From: an uncultured Bacteroidales bacterium
GTDB taxonomy: Bacteria; Bacteroidota; Bacteroidia; Bacteroidales; Bacteroidaceae
Direction of reading: 5' to 3'
NCBI GenBank assembly: GCA_902788315.1
Contig: CADAJS010000026.1
Location: forward strand, 1-59,973
Length of the DNA stretch: 59,973 bases
The notes beneath the pieces are model-generated. The model did no database searches, was not told where the DNA came from, and saw only the letters and a list, made by a program, of their open reading frames with translations. Position 1 is the stretch's first letter. Each line of letters starts with the position of its first letter. Position numbers and translations under genes: made by a program. Shown one piece after another: positions 40,136 through 48,270 of this stretch.

Positions 40136-41575
40136 ATGAGAGAGCTTAAAATGTACATCAACGGCCAGTTCAAGACGAGCCGTAGCGGTAAGTGGATCGA
40201 CGTATTGAATCCCTCGACCGAGGAAGTAATCAGCCGCCAGCCGGAAGGCACCATCGAAGATGTGAATGAGGCACTCGATGCTGCACGGGCTGCCCAGAAG
40301 GCATGGGCAAAGACACCCGCCATCGAGCGTGCCCAGTATCTGCTGAAGATTGCAGCAGGCATCAAGGCCCGCGAGGAAGAGTTCACCCAGATTATCATGC
40401 GCGAGCAGGGAAAGACACGTGCCTGGGCCAGCATCGAGGTGGGAGCCACCATCAGCTATTTCGAGTATATGGCCACCTTCGCCCGCCATATTGAGGGCGA
40501 GATCATCCCCAGCGACCGTCCCAACGAGACCATCCTGCTCACGAAGAAGCCCATCGGTGTCGTGGCCGGCATCCTGCCCTGGAACTTCCCCTTCTTCCTG
40601 ATAGCACGTAAGGCCGGTGCGGCACTGATTGCCGGATGTACCATCGTCATCAAGCCCAGCCAGCTGACGCCCGAGAACTGTACCGAGTTTGCCAAGGTGG
40701 TGGACGAGACAGGCCTGCCCGCCGGAGTGATCAACATCGTGACGGGCAAGGGTTCGGTGATCGGCAACGAGATGGCCGGTAGTCCCAAGATTGACATCGT
40801 CAGCGTGACGGGTTCGGTAGGTGCCGGCGAGAGCATCATGGCCGCAGCCGCAAAGAATATCACCAAGGTGAGCCTCGAGTTGGGCGGTAAGGCCCCGGCC
40901 ATCGTGATGAAGGATGCCGACCTGGAGAAGGCAGCCCAGTGGATCGTGGACAGCCGTATCGGCAACAACGGTCAGATATGCAACAACGCAGAGCGTGTGT
41001 ACGTACAGAAGGAAGTGAAGGCAGAGTTCACCAAGATACTGGTGGAGAAGATGAAGGCCGTCAAGGTGGGCGATCCCTGTCAGGATCCTTCGGTGGACAT
41101 GGGTCCGCTGGTGGAGGCCCGTGCTCTGGAGAGCGTCACCGAGAAGGTGGAACGTGCCCTGAAGCAGGGAGCCAAGCTGCTCTGCGGCGGAAAGCGCGTG
41201 GGCGAGAAGGGCTACTTCTATGCCGCTACGGTGCTCGACAACTGTACGCAGGACATGGATATCATCCATGAGGAGACCTTTGGTCCTGTGATTCCGCTGA
41301 TAGAGTTCTCGACCATCGACGAGGCAATTGCCTATGCCAACGACTGCGAGTACGGACTGGCTTCGAGCATCTTCACCAAGGACCTGAACATTGCCACCAA
41401 GGCATGCCGCGAGCTGGAGTTTGGCGAGACGTATGTCAACCGCGAGCACTTCGAGGCTATCCAGGGCTTCCATGCAGGAGTGAAGAAGAGCGGTATTGGC
41501 GGTGCCGACGGCAAGCATGGTGTGGAAGAGTATCTGGTGACCCACGTGACCTATCTGGACACTTACGACGAGTAA
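40136..41575 (+). CDS. aldA: Lactaldehyde/aldehyde dehydrogenase
   Basis: NAD-dependent aldehyde dehydrogenase of 479 residues, the same length as E. coli AldA, which oxidises L-lactaldehyde and glycolaldehyde. Seen: GVVAGILPWNFPFFL, the NAD-binding SVTGSVGAG, the catalytic Glu in VSLELGGKAP, the catalytic Cys in NNGQICNNAERV, and EETFGPVIPL near the end. The three lut genes follow directly, so the physiological substrate is probably L-lactaldehyde from fucose or rhamnose breakdown, giving L-lactate for LutABC. The substrate assignment is inferred from this context. Confidence 0.9.
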   Translation: MRELKMYINGQFKTSRSGKWIDVLNPSTEEVISRQPEGTIEDVNEALDAARAAQKAWAKTPAIERAQYLLKIAAGIKAREEEFTQIIMREQGKTRAWASIEVGATISYFEYMATFARHIEGEIIPSDRPNETILLTKKPIGVVAGILPWNFPFFLIARKAGAALIAGCTIVIKPSQLTPENCTEFAKVVDETGLPAGVINIVTGKGSVIGNEMAGSPKIDIVSVTGSVGAGESIMAAAAKNITKVSLELGGKAPAIVMKDADLEKAAQWIVDSRIGNNGQICNNAERVYVQKEVKAEFTKILVEKMKAVKVGDPCQDPSVDMGPLVEARALESVTEKVERALKQGAKLLCGGKRVGEKGYFYAATVLDNCTQDMDIIHEETFGPVIPLIEFSTIDEAIAYANDCEYGLASSIFTKDLNIATKACRELEFGETYVNREHFEAIQGFHAGVKKSGIGGADGKHGVEEYLVTHVTYLDTYDE

Positions 41576-41603
41576 CCGATATGAACTGAGACTGATATTA
41601 CGA

Positions 41604-42344
41604 ATGAAAATAGGATTATTTATCCCTTGCTATGTCGATGCGCTCTACCCTGAGGTGGGCGTATCGACTTTTAAGTTGCTACGTTCGCTTGGACTCGACG
41701 TGGACTATCCCGAGAAGCAGACCTGTTGCGGACAGCCCATGGGCAATGCCGGCTTCGAGCGCATGGCTGAGCCACTGGCTGAGAAGTTTGACACGCTGTT
41801 CTCCGGCTACGACTACGTGGTGGCTCCCTCGGCCAGCTGTGCCGCCTACGTGCGCTTCTTCCACCCGAACATGATGGAGAAGGCCGGGCATACGTGTCAG
41901 GCTGCCGGCAAGACGATGGATCTCGTGGAGTTCCTGCATGACGTGCTGCAGGTGAAGAGCCTGCCTGCCCGCTTCCCCCATCGGGTGAGCGTGCACAATT
42001 CGTGCCACGGAGTGCGCGAGCTCGGTCTCTCCTCACCCAGCGAGCGCAATGTGCCGCGTTTCAATAAGATTATCGACCTGCTGCGCCTCGTAAAAGGTAT
42101 CGAGGTGATGGAACCGGAACGGCCCGACGAATGTTGCGGTTTTGGTGGTATGTTTGCCGTGGAGGAGACGGCTGTCTCTGCCCGCATGGGGCTGGACAAG
42201 CTGCGCCGCCACATGGCCACCGGTGCCGAGTACATCACCGGTCCGGACTCTTCCTGCCTGATGCATATGCAGGGAGTGGCCCGGAAGCAGGGACTCGACA
42301 TCAAGTTTATCCATGTAGCACAAATCTTATCATCCGGCCTATGA
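41604..42344 (+). CDS. lutA: L-lactate dehydrogenase complex subunit LutA
   Basis: Iron-sulfur protein of 246 residues with two cysteine-rich CCG domains (heterodisulfide-reductase D type): TCCGQPMGNAGF with an upstream Cys at FIPCY, and ECCGFGGMFAVEE with NSCHGVREL. LutA, LutB and LutC together oxidise L-lactate to pyruvate in the cytoplasm or at the membrane. It starts 28 nt after aldA and overlaps lutB by 4 nt. Full length for the family. Confidence 0.92.
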   Translation: MKIGLFIPCYVDALYPEVGVSTFKLLRSLGLDVDYPEKQTCCGQPMGNAGFERMAEPLAEKFDTLFSGYDYVVAPSASCAAYVRFFHPNMMEKAGHTCQAAGKTMDLVEFLHDVLQVKSLPARFPHRVSVHNSCHGVRELGLSSPSERNVPRFNKIIDLLRLVKGIEVMEPERPDECCGFGGMFAVEETAVSARMGLDKLRRHMATGAEYITGPDSSCLMHMQGVARKQGLDIKFIHVAQILSSGL

Positions 42345-43735
42345 GTACATCACATGCAAAGCAGGCCGAGGCTTACCTGCAAAACGATGCCGTGGCCACA
42401 CGCCACGACGCCACTTTCTACGGAGTGAGGCAGAAGCGCGACAAGATGGCGCAGGCACTGCCTGAGTGGGAGCAGTTGCGCGATGCTGCCAGCCAGATAA
42501 AGAAACACACGGTCACCCATCTGGCCGACTATCTGGAGCAGTTTGCTGCCCGTGCCGAAGCAAACGGCGTCCATGTCCACTGGGCAAAGGATGCCGACGA
42601 GTATAATGCCATCGTCCTGGATATCCTCTCGTCGCATGGCGTGAAGAAGGTGGTCAAGAGCAAGAGCATGCTCACCGAGGAGTGCCACCTCAACCAGCAC
42701 CTGGAGGCTCAGGGTATCGATGTGGTGGAGACCGACCTGGGCGAGCGTATCCTGCAGCTGATGCATCTGGCTCCCAGCCATATCGTCATGCCTGCACTCC
42801 ACGTCCACCGCGAGGAGATAGGCGACTGTTTCCGCCGTCTGGGCCTGATGGACGAAGTGAAGGACGTGCCTGTGCCTGAAGACCCGAATGACCCCACCTG
42901 CCTTACCTACGTGGCCCGCATGCACCTGCGCCGTCAGTTTGCCGAGGCCGGTGCTGGCATGACGGGGGCCAACTTCGGTGTGGCCGAGACGGGCGACGTG
43001 GTGGTGTGCACCAATGAGGGCAATGCCGATATGAGCACCTCCATCCCCTGCCTTCACATTGTCTCGATGGGTATCGAGAAACTCGTGCCAGACCTCTCCT
43101 CGCTTGCCGTCTTCCAGCGCCTCTTGGCACGTTGCGGCACCGGACAGGAGACCACCGTCTATACCAGCCACTTCCGTGGGCCGCGCCCCGGTGGCGAGAT
43201 GCACATCGTCCTGGTCGATAACGGGCGCAGTACCATCCTGGCCGACTCGGAACACTGGCAGACACTCAAGTGCATGCGCTGTGGCGCCTGCATGAACACG
43301 TGTCCAGTCTATCGACGTTCCGCAGGCTACAGCTACAGCTACTTTATCCCCGGCCCCATCGGTATCAACCTGGGCATGCTGCGCGATGCCGCTGCCCATT
43401 CCGGCAACGTGTCGGCCTGTTCGCTCTGCATGTCCTGCGACCAGGTGTGTCCCGTTCAGGTGGATCTCTCCCAGCAAATCTACCGCTGGCGTCAGCGGCT
43501 GGAGGCCATCGGGCAGGCTAATGCGATGAAGAAACTCATGTCCCAAGGCATGACCATCCTCTTCAATCACCCCGCCCTCTACACCGCTACGCTCCGTCTC
43601 TCTCCGGCGGCCAACTGGCTGCCTTCAGCGTTGATGAACTCTGCCCTCAACCCCTGGGCACGGGGCCATCAGATGATGAAGTTCCCCAAGAAATCATTTC
43701 ATGCACTATGGAACGAACTCAGCAAGAAATCATGA
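42341..43735 (+). CDS. lutB: L-lactate dehydrogenase iron-sulfur subunit LutB
   Basis: Protein of 464 residues. The N-terminal LUD-like region (SKSMLTEECHLNQHLEA, GANFGVAETGDVVV) is followed by two 4Fe-4S clusters, CMRCGACMNTCPVYRR and CSLCMSCDQVCPVQVDL, in the order seen in LutB/YkgF. The ATG at 42341 overlaps the lutA stop (ATGA) and gives the usual family length; an open frame upstream lies inside lutA. It overlaps lutC by 4 nt. Confidence 0.93.
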   Translation: MSTSHAKQAEAYLQNDAVATRHDATFYGVRQKRDKMAQALPEWEQLRDAASQIKKHTVTHLADYLEQFAARAEANGVHVHWAKDADEYNAIVLDILSSHGVKKVVKSKSMLTEECHLNQHLEAQGIDVVETDLGERILQLMHLAPSHIVMPALHVHREEIGDCFRRLGLMDEVKDVPVPEDPNDPTCLTYVARMHLRRQFAEAGAGMTGANFGVAETGDVVVCTNEGNADMSTSIPCLHIVSMGIEKLVPDLSSLAVFQRLLARCGTGQETTVYTSHFRGPRPGGEMHIVLVDNGRSTILADSEHWQTLKCMRCGACMNTCPVYRRSAGYSYSYFIPGPIGINLGMLRDAAAHSGNVSACSLCMSCDQVCPVQVDLSQQIYRWRQRLEAIGQANAMKKLMSQGMTILFNHPALYTATLRLSPAANWLPSALMNSALNPWARGHQMMKFPKKSFHALWNELSKKS

Positions 43736-44331
43736 ACAGTAAAGATAAGATACTTGCCGCACTGCGCCAGAACGTTCGTGAGACGTATGACATGCCCGAG
43801 CTGGATGCTCTCGAGGGAATCTCGTATCCCGACCCCGTGGCGCAGTTCATCCAGAAGACCACCACGACGGCCGGCGCCCGGCTCATCGAGATGCATGCCG
43901 GCGACGATGTGAACTCGCTGATCCGGCAGGCATATCCCGAGGCACGGCTTCTGGCCAGCAATGTCCCCGGTGTCGAGGCGCAGATGAATCCCGACACGGT
44001 CTCTGACGCCCGCGAGCTGATGCAGGTGGATGTGGGCATCCTCCAGGGGCATATCGGCGTGGCCGAGAACGCCTGCATCTGGATTCCTCAGACCATGCGG
44101 CAGAAGGCTGTATGCTTTGCCCCTCAGCAGCTCGTCATCCTGCTTCGCCGTGAGGACATCGTCAGCAACATGCACCAGGCCTACGAGCGCATACGGCTCA
44201 GCAGTGAGTACTTCCGTGACTATCCCTTCGGTACGTTTATCAGCGGCCCGTCCAAGACGGCCGACATCGAGTCGGCACTCGTCTATGGCGCCCAGGCTGC
44301 CCGAGCCGTCACCGTCATCCTCAGCGATTAG
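43732..44331 (+). CDS. lutC: L-lactate utilisation protein LutC
   Basis: LUD-domain protein of 199 residues (YkgG/LutC). Seen: the helical N-terminus (SKDKILAALRQNVRET), QVDVGILQGHIGVAENACIW and FISGPSKTADIESALVYGAQ, the conserved signature near the C-terminus. It completes the LutABC complex. The ATG at 43732 overlaps the lutB stop; an in-frame ATG 24 nt earlier is possible but less likely. No clear terminator follows. Confidence 0.92.
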   Translation: MNSKDKILAALRQNVRETYDMPELDALEGISYPDPVAQFIQKTTTTAGARLIEMHAGDDVNSLIRQAYPEARLLASNVPGVEAQMNPDTVSDARELMQVDVGILQGHIGVAENACIWIPQTMRQKAVCFAPQQLVILLRREDIVSNMHQAYERIRLSSEYFRDYPFGTFISGPSKTADIESALVYGAQAARAVTVILSD

Positions 44332-44555
44332 GAGGAGTGTGGGAACAGGAAGCGCAGTATAGTGCTTACGGCATCGGGATGTAGTCCGGGAGTGTCGCAT
44401 ACGACTTCTCGCTCTCGGTGTCGGCCAGCGTGAAGAACCATCGGGTGCCCCGTCGCAGCGTAAAATGCTGAGCGGGGCACTCGCTGTTATATCACATATT
44501 TCATCTTTTCGCGAAAAAAAATGCCGTTATGCTTGGCGGCTCGCGAGGAAATGTG
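44332..44555. other. Intergenic stretch with a minus-strand protein-like fragment
   Basis: Between lutC and the riboswitch promoter no complete gene is seen. On the minus strand a short frame ending near 44366 reads HFTLRRGTRWFFTLADTESE then KSYATLPDYIPMP and a stop, but has no start codon and is preceded by a stop at about 44497. It looks like the C-terminus of a lost gene; family unknown. Confidence 0.3.
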
Positions 44556-44563
44556 TAATTTTG
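44556..44563 (+). promoter_or_regulatory. -7 promoter box TAATTTTG of B12 operon
   Basis: TAnnTTTG with CTTG about 20 bp upstream (44532-44535). It places the transcription start just before the riboswitch. Confidence 0.6.
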
Positions 44564-44571
44564 CCCTCGAT

Positions 44572-44775
44572 TTGGTAACGGAGTAGGCCTTCAGGCCAAC
44601 TCTGCGCAAGGGAATCAGGTGAAAATCCTGAGCTGTTCCTGCAGCTGTAATCCATTCATGACGGGCCAACACGAAGGTCACTGCGCGAGCGGGAAGACGT
44701 TGGACTGATGGAGAGCCAGAAGACCTGCCACGTCAAGGAATATACATGACGGACTCCCAGGATTTGGAGTCGATG
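44572..44775 (+). ncRNA. Cobalamin riboswitch
   Basis: The conserved core GCAAGGGAATCAGGTGAAAA and TCCTGAGCTGTTCCTGCAGC (an insert-bearing version of the GGTGNAA...TCCNG core) is followed by the B12 box AGCCAGAAGACCTGCC at 44715-44730. A hairpin GACTCC (44753-44758) / GGAGTC (44767-44772) lies just ahead of the ATG at 44781 and may be the expression platform controlling translation. High adenosylcobalamin should turn the operon down. Confidence 0.92.
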
Positions 44776-44780
44776 GTCTA

Positions 44781-46937
44781 ATGAAAACAAGAGAGTATCT
44801 AATGGTCGTCATTCTGGCGATGGGATTTGGCGTGAATGTCCGTGGACAGGAAGCCGCAGACACCCTGCACGAAGTAGTGGTGACAGGCACCGGTACGGCT
44901 CATCGTTTGCGCGATGTGCCCGTGCAGACGGAAGTCATCTCACGTCGGATGCTGGACAGCTATGGGGCGAAGTCGCTCGAGGAGATTCTGAGCGGCCTGA
45001 CTTCCTCGTTTGCCTTCAACGAAGGCGACATGGGCAGCCAGATGCAGATGGGCGGACTGGGCAATTCGTATATCCTCATCCTTATCGACGGCAAGCGTAT
45101 TCACGGCGACGTGGGGGGCGAGAACGACCTGAGCCTGATAGATCCTCATAACATAGACCACATCGAGATTGTCCGTGGGGCGCAGTCGGCACTCTATGGC
45201 AGTGACGCCATGGCAGGAGTGATCAACATCATCACCCGCCGGCATGCATTCCTTGCCAAGGGTGGAGTGGCGGCCGAGAATGTGACTCGATACGGCAGCT
45301 ATAACGACGTGCGGCAGCACGATGCCGTGGGCGTGACGATGGGGCGTGCCACCAGCTACACCACCTTCCAGATGCAGCACAACGACGGATGGCGCAATAC
45401 CTCGCAGGAATATACCGAGGCCATGGTGGTCACGGACAGCCGTAACCGTACGACGAACAACTTTACCAACTGGCAACTGGGCGAGCGTTTCTCCTATGCC
45501 CTGACGCCGAGTACCGAGCTCTATGCCGAGGGCAGCTATTATACCAAGGGCATCCATCGTCCGCAGGACGGACACTATCCCAGCTGCGACGTCTATACCT
45601 ACGACCTGATGTACCGCAACGCCGGTGCTTCAGTGGGCGGACGATGGAAAAGCCGTCGCGGCGATGCCGTGAGCCTCGACGTGGACTGGAACAAGCATGC
45701 CTACTATTATGAATACACCGCCACGACGCTCACCGACGGCTATGACCCCACAGGGCGGTTCACCAACTACTACCCCTACTTTGCCGGACAGCGCAGCCTG
45801 CAGAGCGACCAGCAGCGGCTGATGGGCACGTTGAAGGGCATCGTGGGCCTGCCCGCCGGAAACCTGCTGAATGCCGGTGCCGAGTTCCGCTACGATTATC
45901 TGGATGCCCCGATGCGCACCGCCACGGGCACGGCCAGCGACTGGACCGCAGCCCTCTATGTCCAGGACGAATATACCCCTCTGCAGTGGCTCAATGTGAC
46001 TGCCGGCCTGCGCCTGAACCAGAACGAGAACTTCGGGTTCCGTGCCACCCCCAAGCTGAGCACAATGGTCTCCCTGGGCGACTTCCGCCTGCGGGCCGGA
46101 TGGAGCCAGGGCTTCAAGACACCCACCACCAAGGAGTTGCACTACCGCTATCTGCACACGATGGGCTCCACGGCCTTTTTCAATATGGGCAACACCGACC
46201 TGAAAGCCCAGCGGAGCAACTATTGGAGTGTCGGGCTGGAATATCGCGGGCAGAAGCTCACCGCTTCGGTCACCGGCTACTGGAACCGTCTGGACGACAT
46301 GATTGTCCTGGTGAACGTGCCCGAGGGCGAGATTCCGCCGTCGGTCACCTCTGCCTATGGCGGCGACGGCAGCAATGCCATCATTGCCCGTCGGTACAAG
46401 AACATGGAGGACGCCCGCACCTGTGGCATCGACGTGAACCTCTCGTATGCGCTGACAGCCGAGTGGTCGCTCTCGGGCAACTATTCGTGGCTCGACACCA
46501 AGGCTCACCAGTATAATACGACGAAAGACCGCCTCGTCTCCGCCACCATCGATGGCATGGCCCATCATCGGTGGAGTGCCCAGACCACATGGAACCATCG
46601 TTTCGGTCCGAGATACCGTCTGGGGGCAAGTCTGTCCACGCGTGGCAGCAGCCGGCGCTACTATGAGAACAACGGCAACGGACGGCCCTATCAGCTGTGG
46701 CGGCTGAGCACCACGCACGACCTGGGACCCACCGGACGCCCGCTCAGCTATCGTGTGGAGGCCGGAGTGGACGATATCTTCAACTATGTGGACCGCACGA
46801 TGCACCCCTACCACCTGGGCACCAAAGCCTCGGGCACCACGGTCTATGCCTCCTTCAGCATACGATTCCAGACTGGAAAGCGAGTTAAACAACAAATAAA
46901 CAAACCAAATCAAAACAATTACAACGATGAAGATTAA
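44781..46937 (+). CDS. BtuB-like TonB-dependent corrinoid receptor (first copy)
   Basis: Outer-membrane receptor of 718 residues. A signal peptide (EYLMVVILAMGFGVNVRGQ) is followed by a TonB box-like LHEVVVTGTGTAH, a plug domain (VPVQTEVISRRMLD, GGLGNSYILILIDGKRIHGD, IEIVRGAQSALYGSDAMAGV) and a 22-strand barrel. The cobalamin riboswitch directly upstream supports corrinoid as ligand. The usual receptor C-terminus ends YASFSIRFQ, then a basic tail KRVKQQINKPNQNNYNDED that overlaps the cbiK-like start by 11 nt. A second receptor is encoded at 49967. Confidence 0.88.
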   Translation: MKTREYLMVVILAMGFGVNVRGQEAADTLHEVVVTGTGTAHRLRDVPVQTEVISRRMLDSYGAKSLEEILSGLTSSFAFNEGDMGSQMQMGGLGNSYILILIDGKRIHGDVGGENDLSLIDPHNIDHIEIVRGAQSALYGSDAMAGVINIITRRHAFLAKGGVAAENVTRYGSYNDVRQHDAVGVTMGRATSYTTFQMQHNDGWRNTSQEYTEAMVVTDSRNRTTNNFTNWQLGERFSYALTPSTELYAEGSYYTKGIHRPQDGHYPSCDVYTYDLMYRNAGASVGGRWKSRRGDAVSLDVDWNKHAYYYEYTATTLTDGYDPTGRFTNYYPYFAGQRSLQSDQQRLMGTLKGIVGLPAGNLLNAGAEFRYDYLDAPMRTATGTASDWTAALYVQDEYTPLQWLNVTAGLRLNQNENFGFRATPKLSTMVSLGDFRLRAGWSQGFKTPTTKELHYRYLHTMGSTAFFNMGNTDLKAQRSNYWSVGLEYRGQKLTASVTGYWNRLDDMIVLVNVPEGEIPPSVTSAYGGDGSNAIIARRYKNMEDARTCGIDVNLSYALTAEWSLSGNYSWLDTKAHQYNTTKDRLVSATIDGMAHHRWSAQTTWNHRFGPRYRLGASLSTRGSSRRYYENNGNGRPYQLWRLSTTHDLGPTGRPLSYRVEAGVDDIFNYVDRTMHPYHLGTKASGTTVYASFSIRFQTGKRVKQQINKPNQNNYNDED

Positions 46938-48012
46938 AGCAATCCTCGTAGCCATGATGGCCATGACGGCCAGCATGGTAGCGTTCACATCGTGCTCTGA
47001 CGATGATGACGACAAGGCAACGAACAACTACACGGCCTATCAGGAGGCAGTGGATGCCCAGGTAAAAGCCGCCAAGAAGCATGACAGTGCCATCCTGCTG
47101 GTAGCCTTCGGCTCCACTTGGAACAACGCATTCAAGGCGTTCGATGCCACAAAGGCCGCTTATGAGAAGGCTTTCCCTGGCAGTGACGTCTATGTGAGCT
47201 ACAGCTCGGCCATCTGCATCAACCGTGCTGCTTTCGGCGAGAACACCGACGAGAATGGGAAAATCGTGAAGCGCGACTACTACGCTCCCAACTTCTGGCT
47301 CCACGCCTTTGCCACGGCCAAGTACAAGGACATCACCATCCAGTCCTTGCAGGTGATTCCCGGCGAGGAGTACAGCCGCGTGATCAACTACATCAAGGAC
47401 TTTGCCAACAACCATCTGGGCGACCTGGACGACAAGTATCTCGAGGGACTGGACGGCCATCTGTGGTTAGGCACTCCGCTGCTGAACAACATCGACGATG
47501 TGCAGAAGGCTGCTACGGCGATCGACAATATGTACAAGGGAAAGGCCGCTCAGGGAGTCGTAGCCTTCATGGGTCATGGCAACCCTGACACCTACGATAC
47601 CTACAAGGCCAACATCCGCTATACCCAGCTCGAGGAGGCTCTGCAGGCAAAGAACAAGAACTACTTCGTGGGCACCGTCGATATGCCCGAGAACTACAAG
47701 CAGGACGTGCTGGCCCGCATGCAGGAGGCTGGCATCACCAGCGGCAAGATGAACCTCTACCCCCTGATGAGCATCTGCGGCGACCACGGACATAACGACA
47801 TGGCCGGCCAGGGAAGCGACTACTGGGATGCCGAGGATGAGGAGAGCGAGGACAATAGCTGGTTCGAGTACTTCAGCCACAAAGGCTATGCTCCCCAGTC
47901 GAACCTGATCGGTCTGCTCGAGGTGGAGTCCCTGCGCAATCTGTGGATTGAGCACACCAAGCATCCCGTGGAGCTGGAGGACTACTACCACTCCATGTAC
48001 CCCGAGGAGTAA
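46927..48012 (+). CDS. cbiK: Lipoprotein CbiK-type cobaltochelatase
   Basis: Sirohydrochlorin cobaltochelatase family (CbiK) of 361 residues, but with a lipoprotein signal peptide: hydrophobic MMAMTASMVAFTSC and an acidic SDDDDDK after the lipobox Cys, a type often surface- or outer-membrane-bound in Bacteroidota. Catalytic-type motifs are kept: AILLVAFGSTWNNAFKAFD at the start, VVAFMGHGNPDTYD with the first His, and SICGDHGHNDMAG with the second. Corrin synthesis is cytoplasmic, so an exported chelatase is odd; exported CbiK occurs in Desulfovibrio, where a role in metal or haem handling was proposed. It lies between receptor and BtuF genes, suggesting a transport-related role. Confidence 0.85.
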   Translation: MKIKAILVAMMAMTASMVAFTSCSDDDDDKATNNYTAYQEAVDAQVKAAKKHDSAILLVAFGSTWNNAFKAFDATKAAYEKAFPGSDVYVSYSSAICINRAAFGENTDENGKIVKRDYYAPNFWLHAFATAKYKDITIQSLQVIPGEEYSRVINYIKDFANNHLGDLDDKYLEGLDGHLWLGTPLLNNIDDVQKAATAIDNMYKGKAAQGVVAFMGHGNPDTYDTYKANIRYTQLEEALQAKNKNYFVGTVDMPENYKQDVLARMQEAGITSGKMNLYPLMSICGDHGHNDMAGQGSDYWDAEDEESEDNSWFEYFSHKGYAPQSNLIGLLEVESLRNLWIEHTKHPVELEDYYHSMYPEE

Positions 48013-48044
48013 TCCCCTCTGGGAGGTGTGGCAGGCCACGGCGA

Positions 48045-48105
48045 GTTTGGTGGCACTCCACCAATCTCTCCGTGGCACTCCACCAAACGCTTGGTGGCAC
48101 TCCAC
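48045..48105. repeat. Short palindromic direct repeats
   Basis: GGTGGCACTCCACC or GTGGCACTCCACCA occurs three times within 60 bp. Each unit is a 5-bp stem around CACT, similar in design to the CACG-loop units at 39747 though of different sequence. Located after the cbiK-like stop. Confidence 0.75.
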
Positions 48106-48208
48106 CGGAATCCTCATGGTATTCCGCAGCCATCGTCGCGGTATGTAAAAGGAAAAAATCTCTCCGTGAGGAGGGTACTATCTGCAGTTTATAAATAAAT
48201 AATGTGTG

Positions 48209-48253
48209 AAATAGGACCGCCATGGGAATGTGCTTCCCTGGCGTGTCCTATTT
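48209..48253 (+). other. Strong hairpin in the leader of the BtuF gene
   Basis: AAATAGGACCGCCATGGGAA (48209-48228) and TTCCCTGGCGTGTCCTATTT (48234-48253) pair almost completely around a 5-nt loop, ending 17 nt before the ATG at 48271. There is no T-run after it. It could regulate translation or protect the mRNA within the operon. No second B12 box was found. Confidence 0.6.
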
Positions 48254-48270
48254 GGAATAGAACGAGAGAG

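Noticed and set aside
48012..48270. Second cobalamin riboswitch before btuF
   Set aside because: There is a strong hairpin, but no B12 box (AGYCAGNANACCTGCC) and no GGTGNAA-type core.
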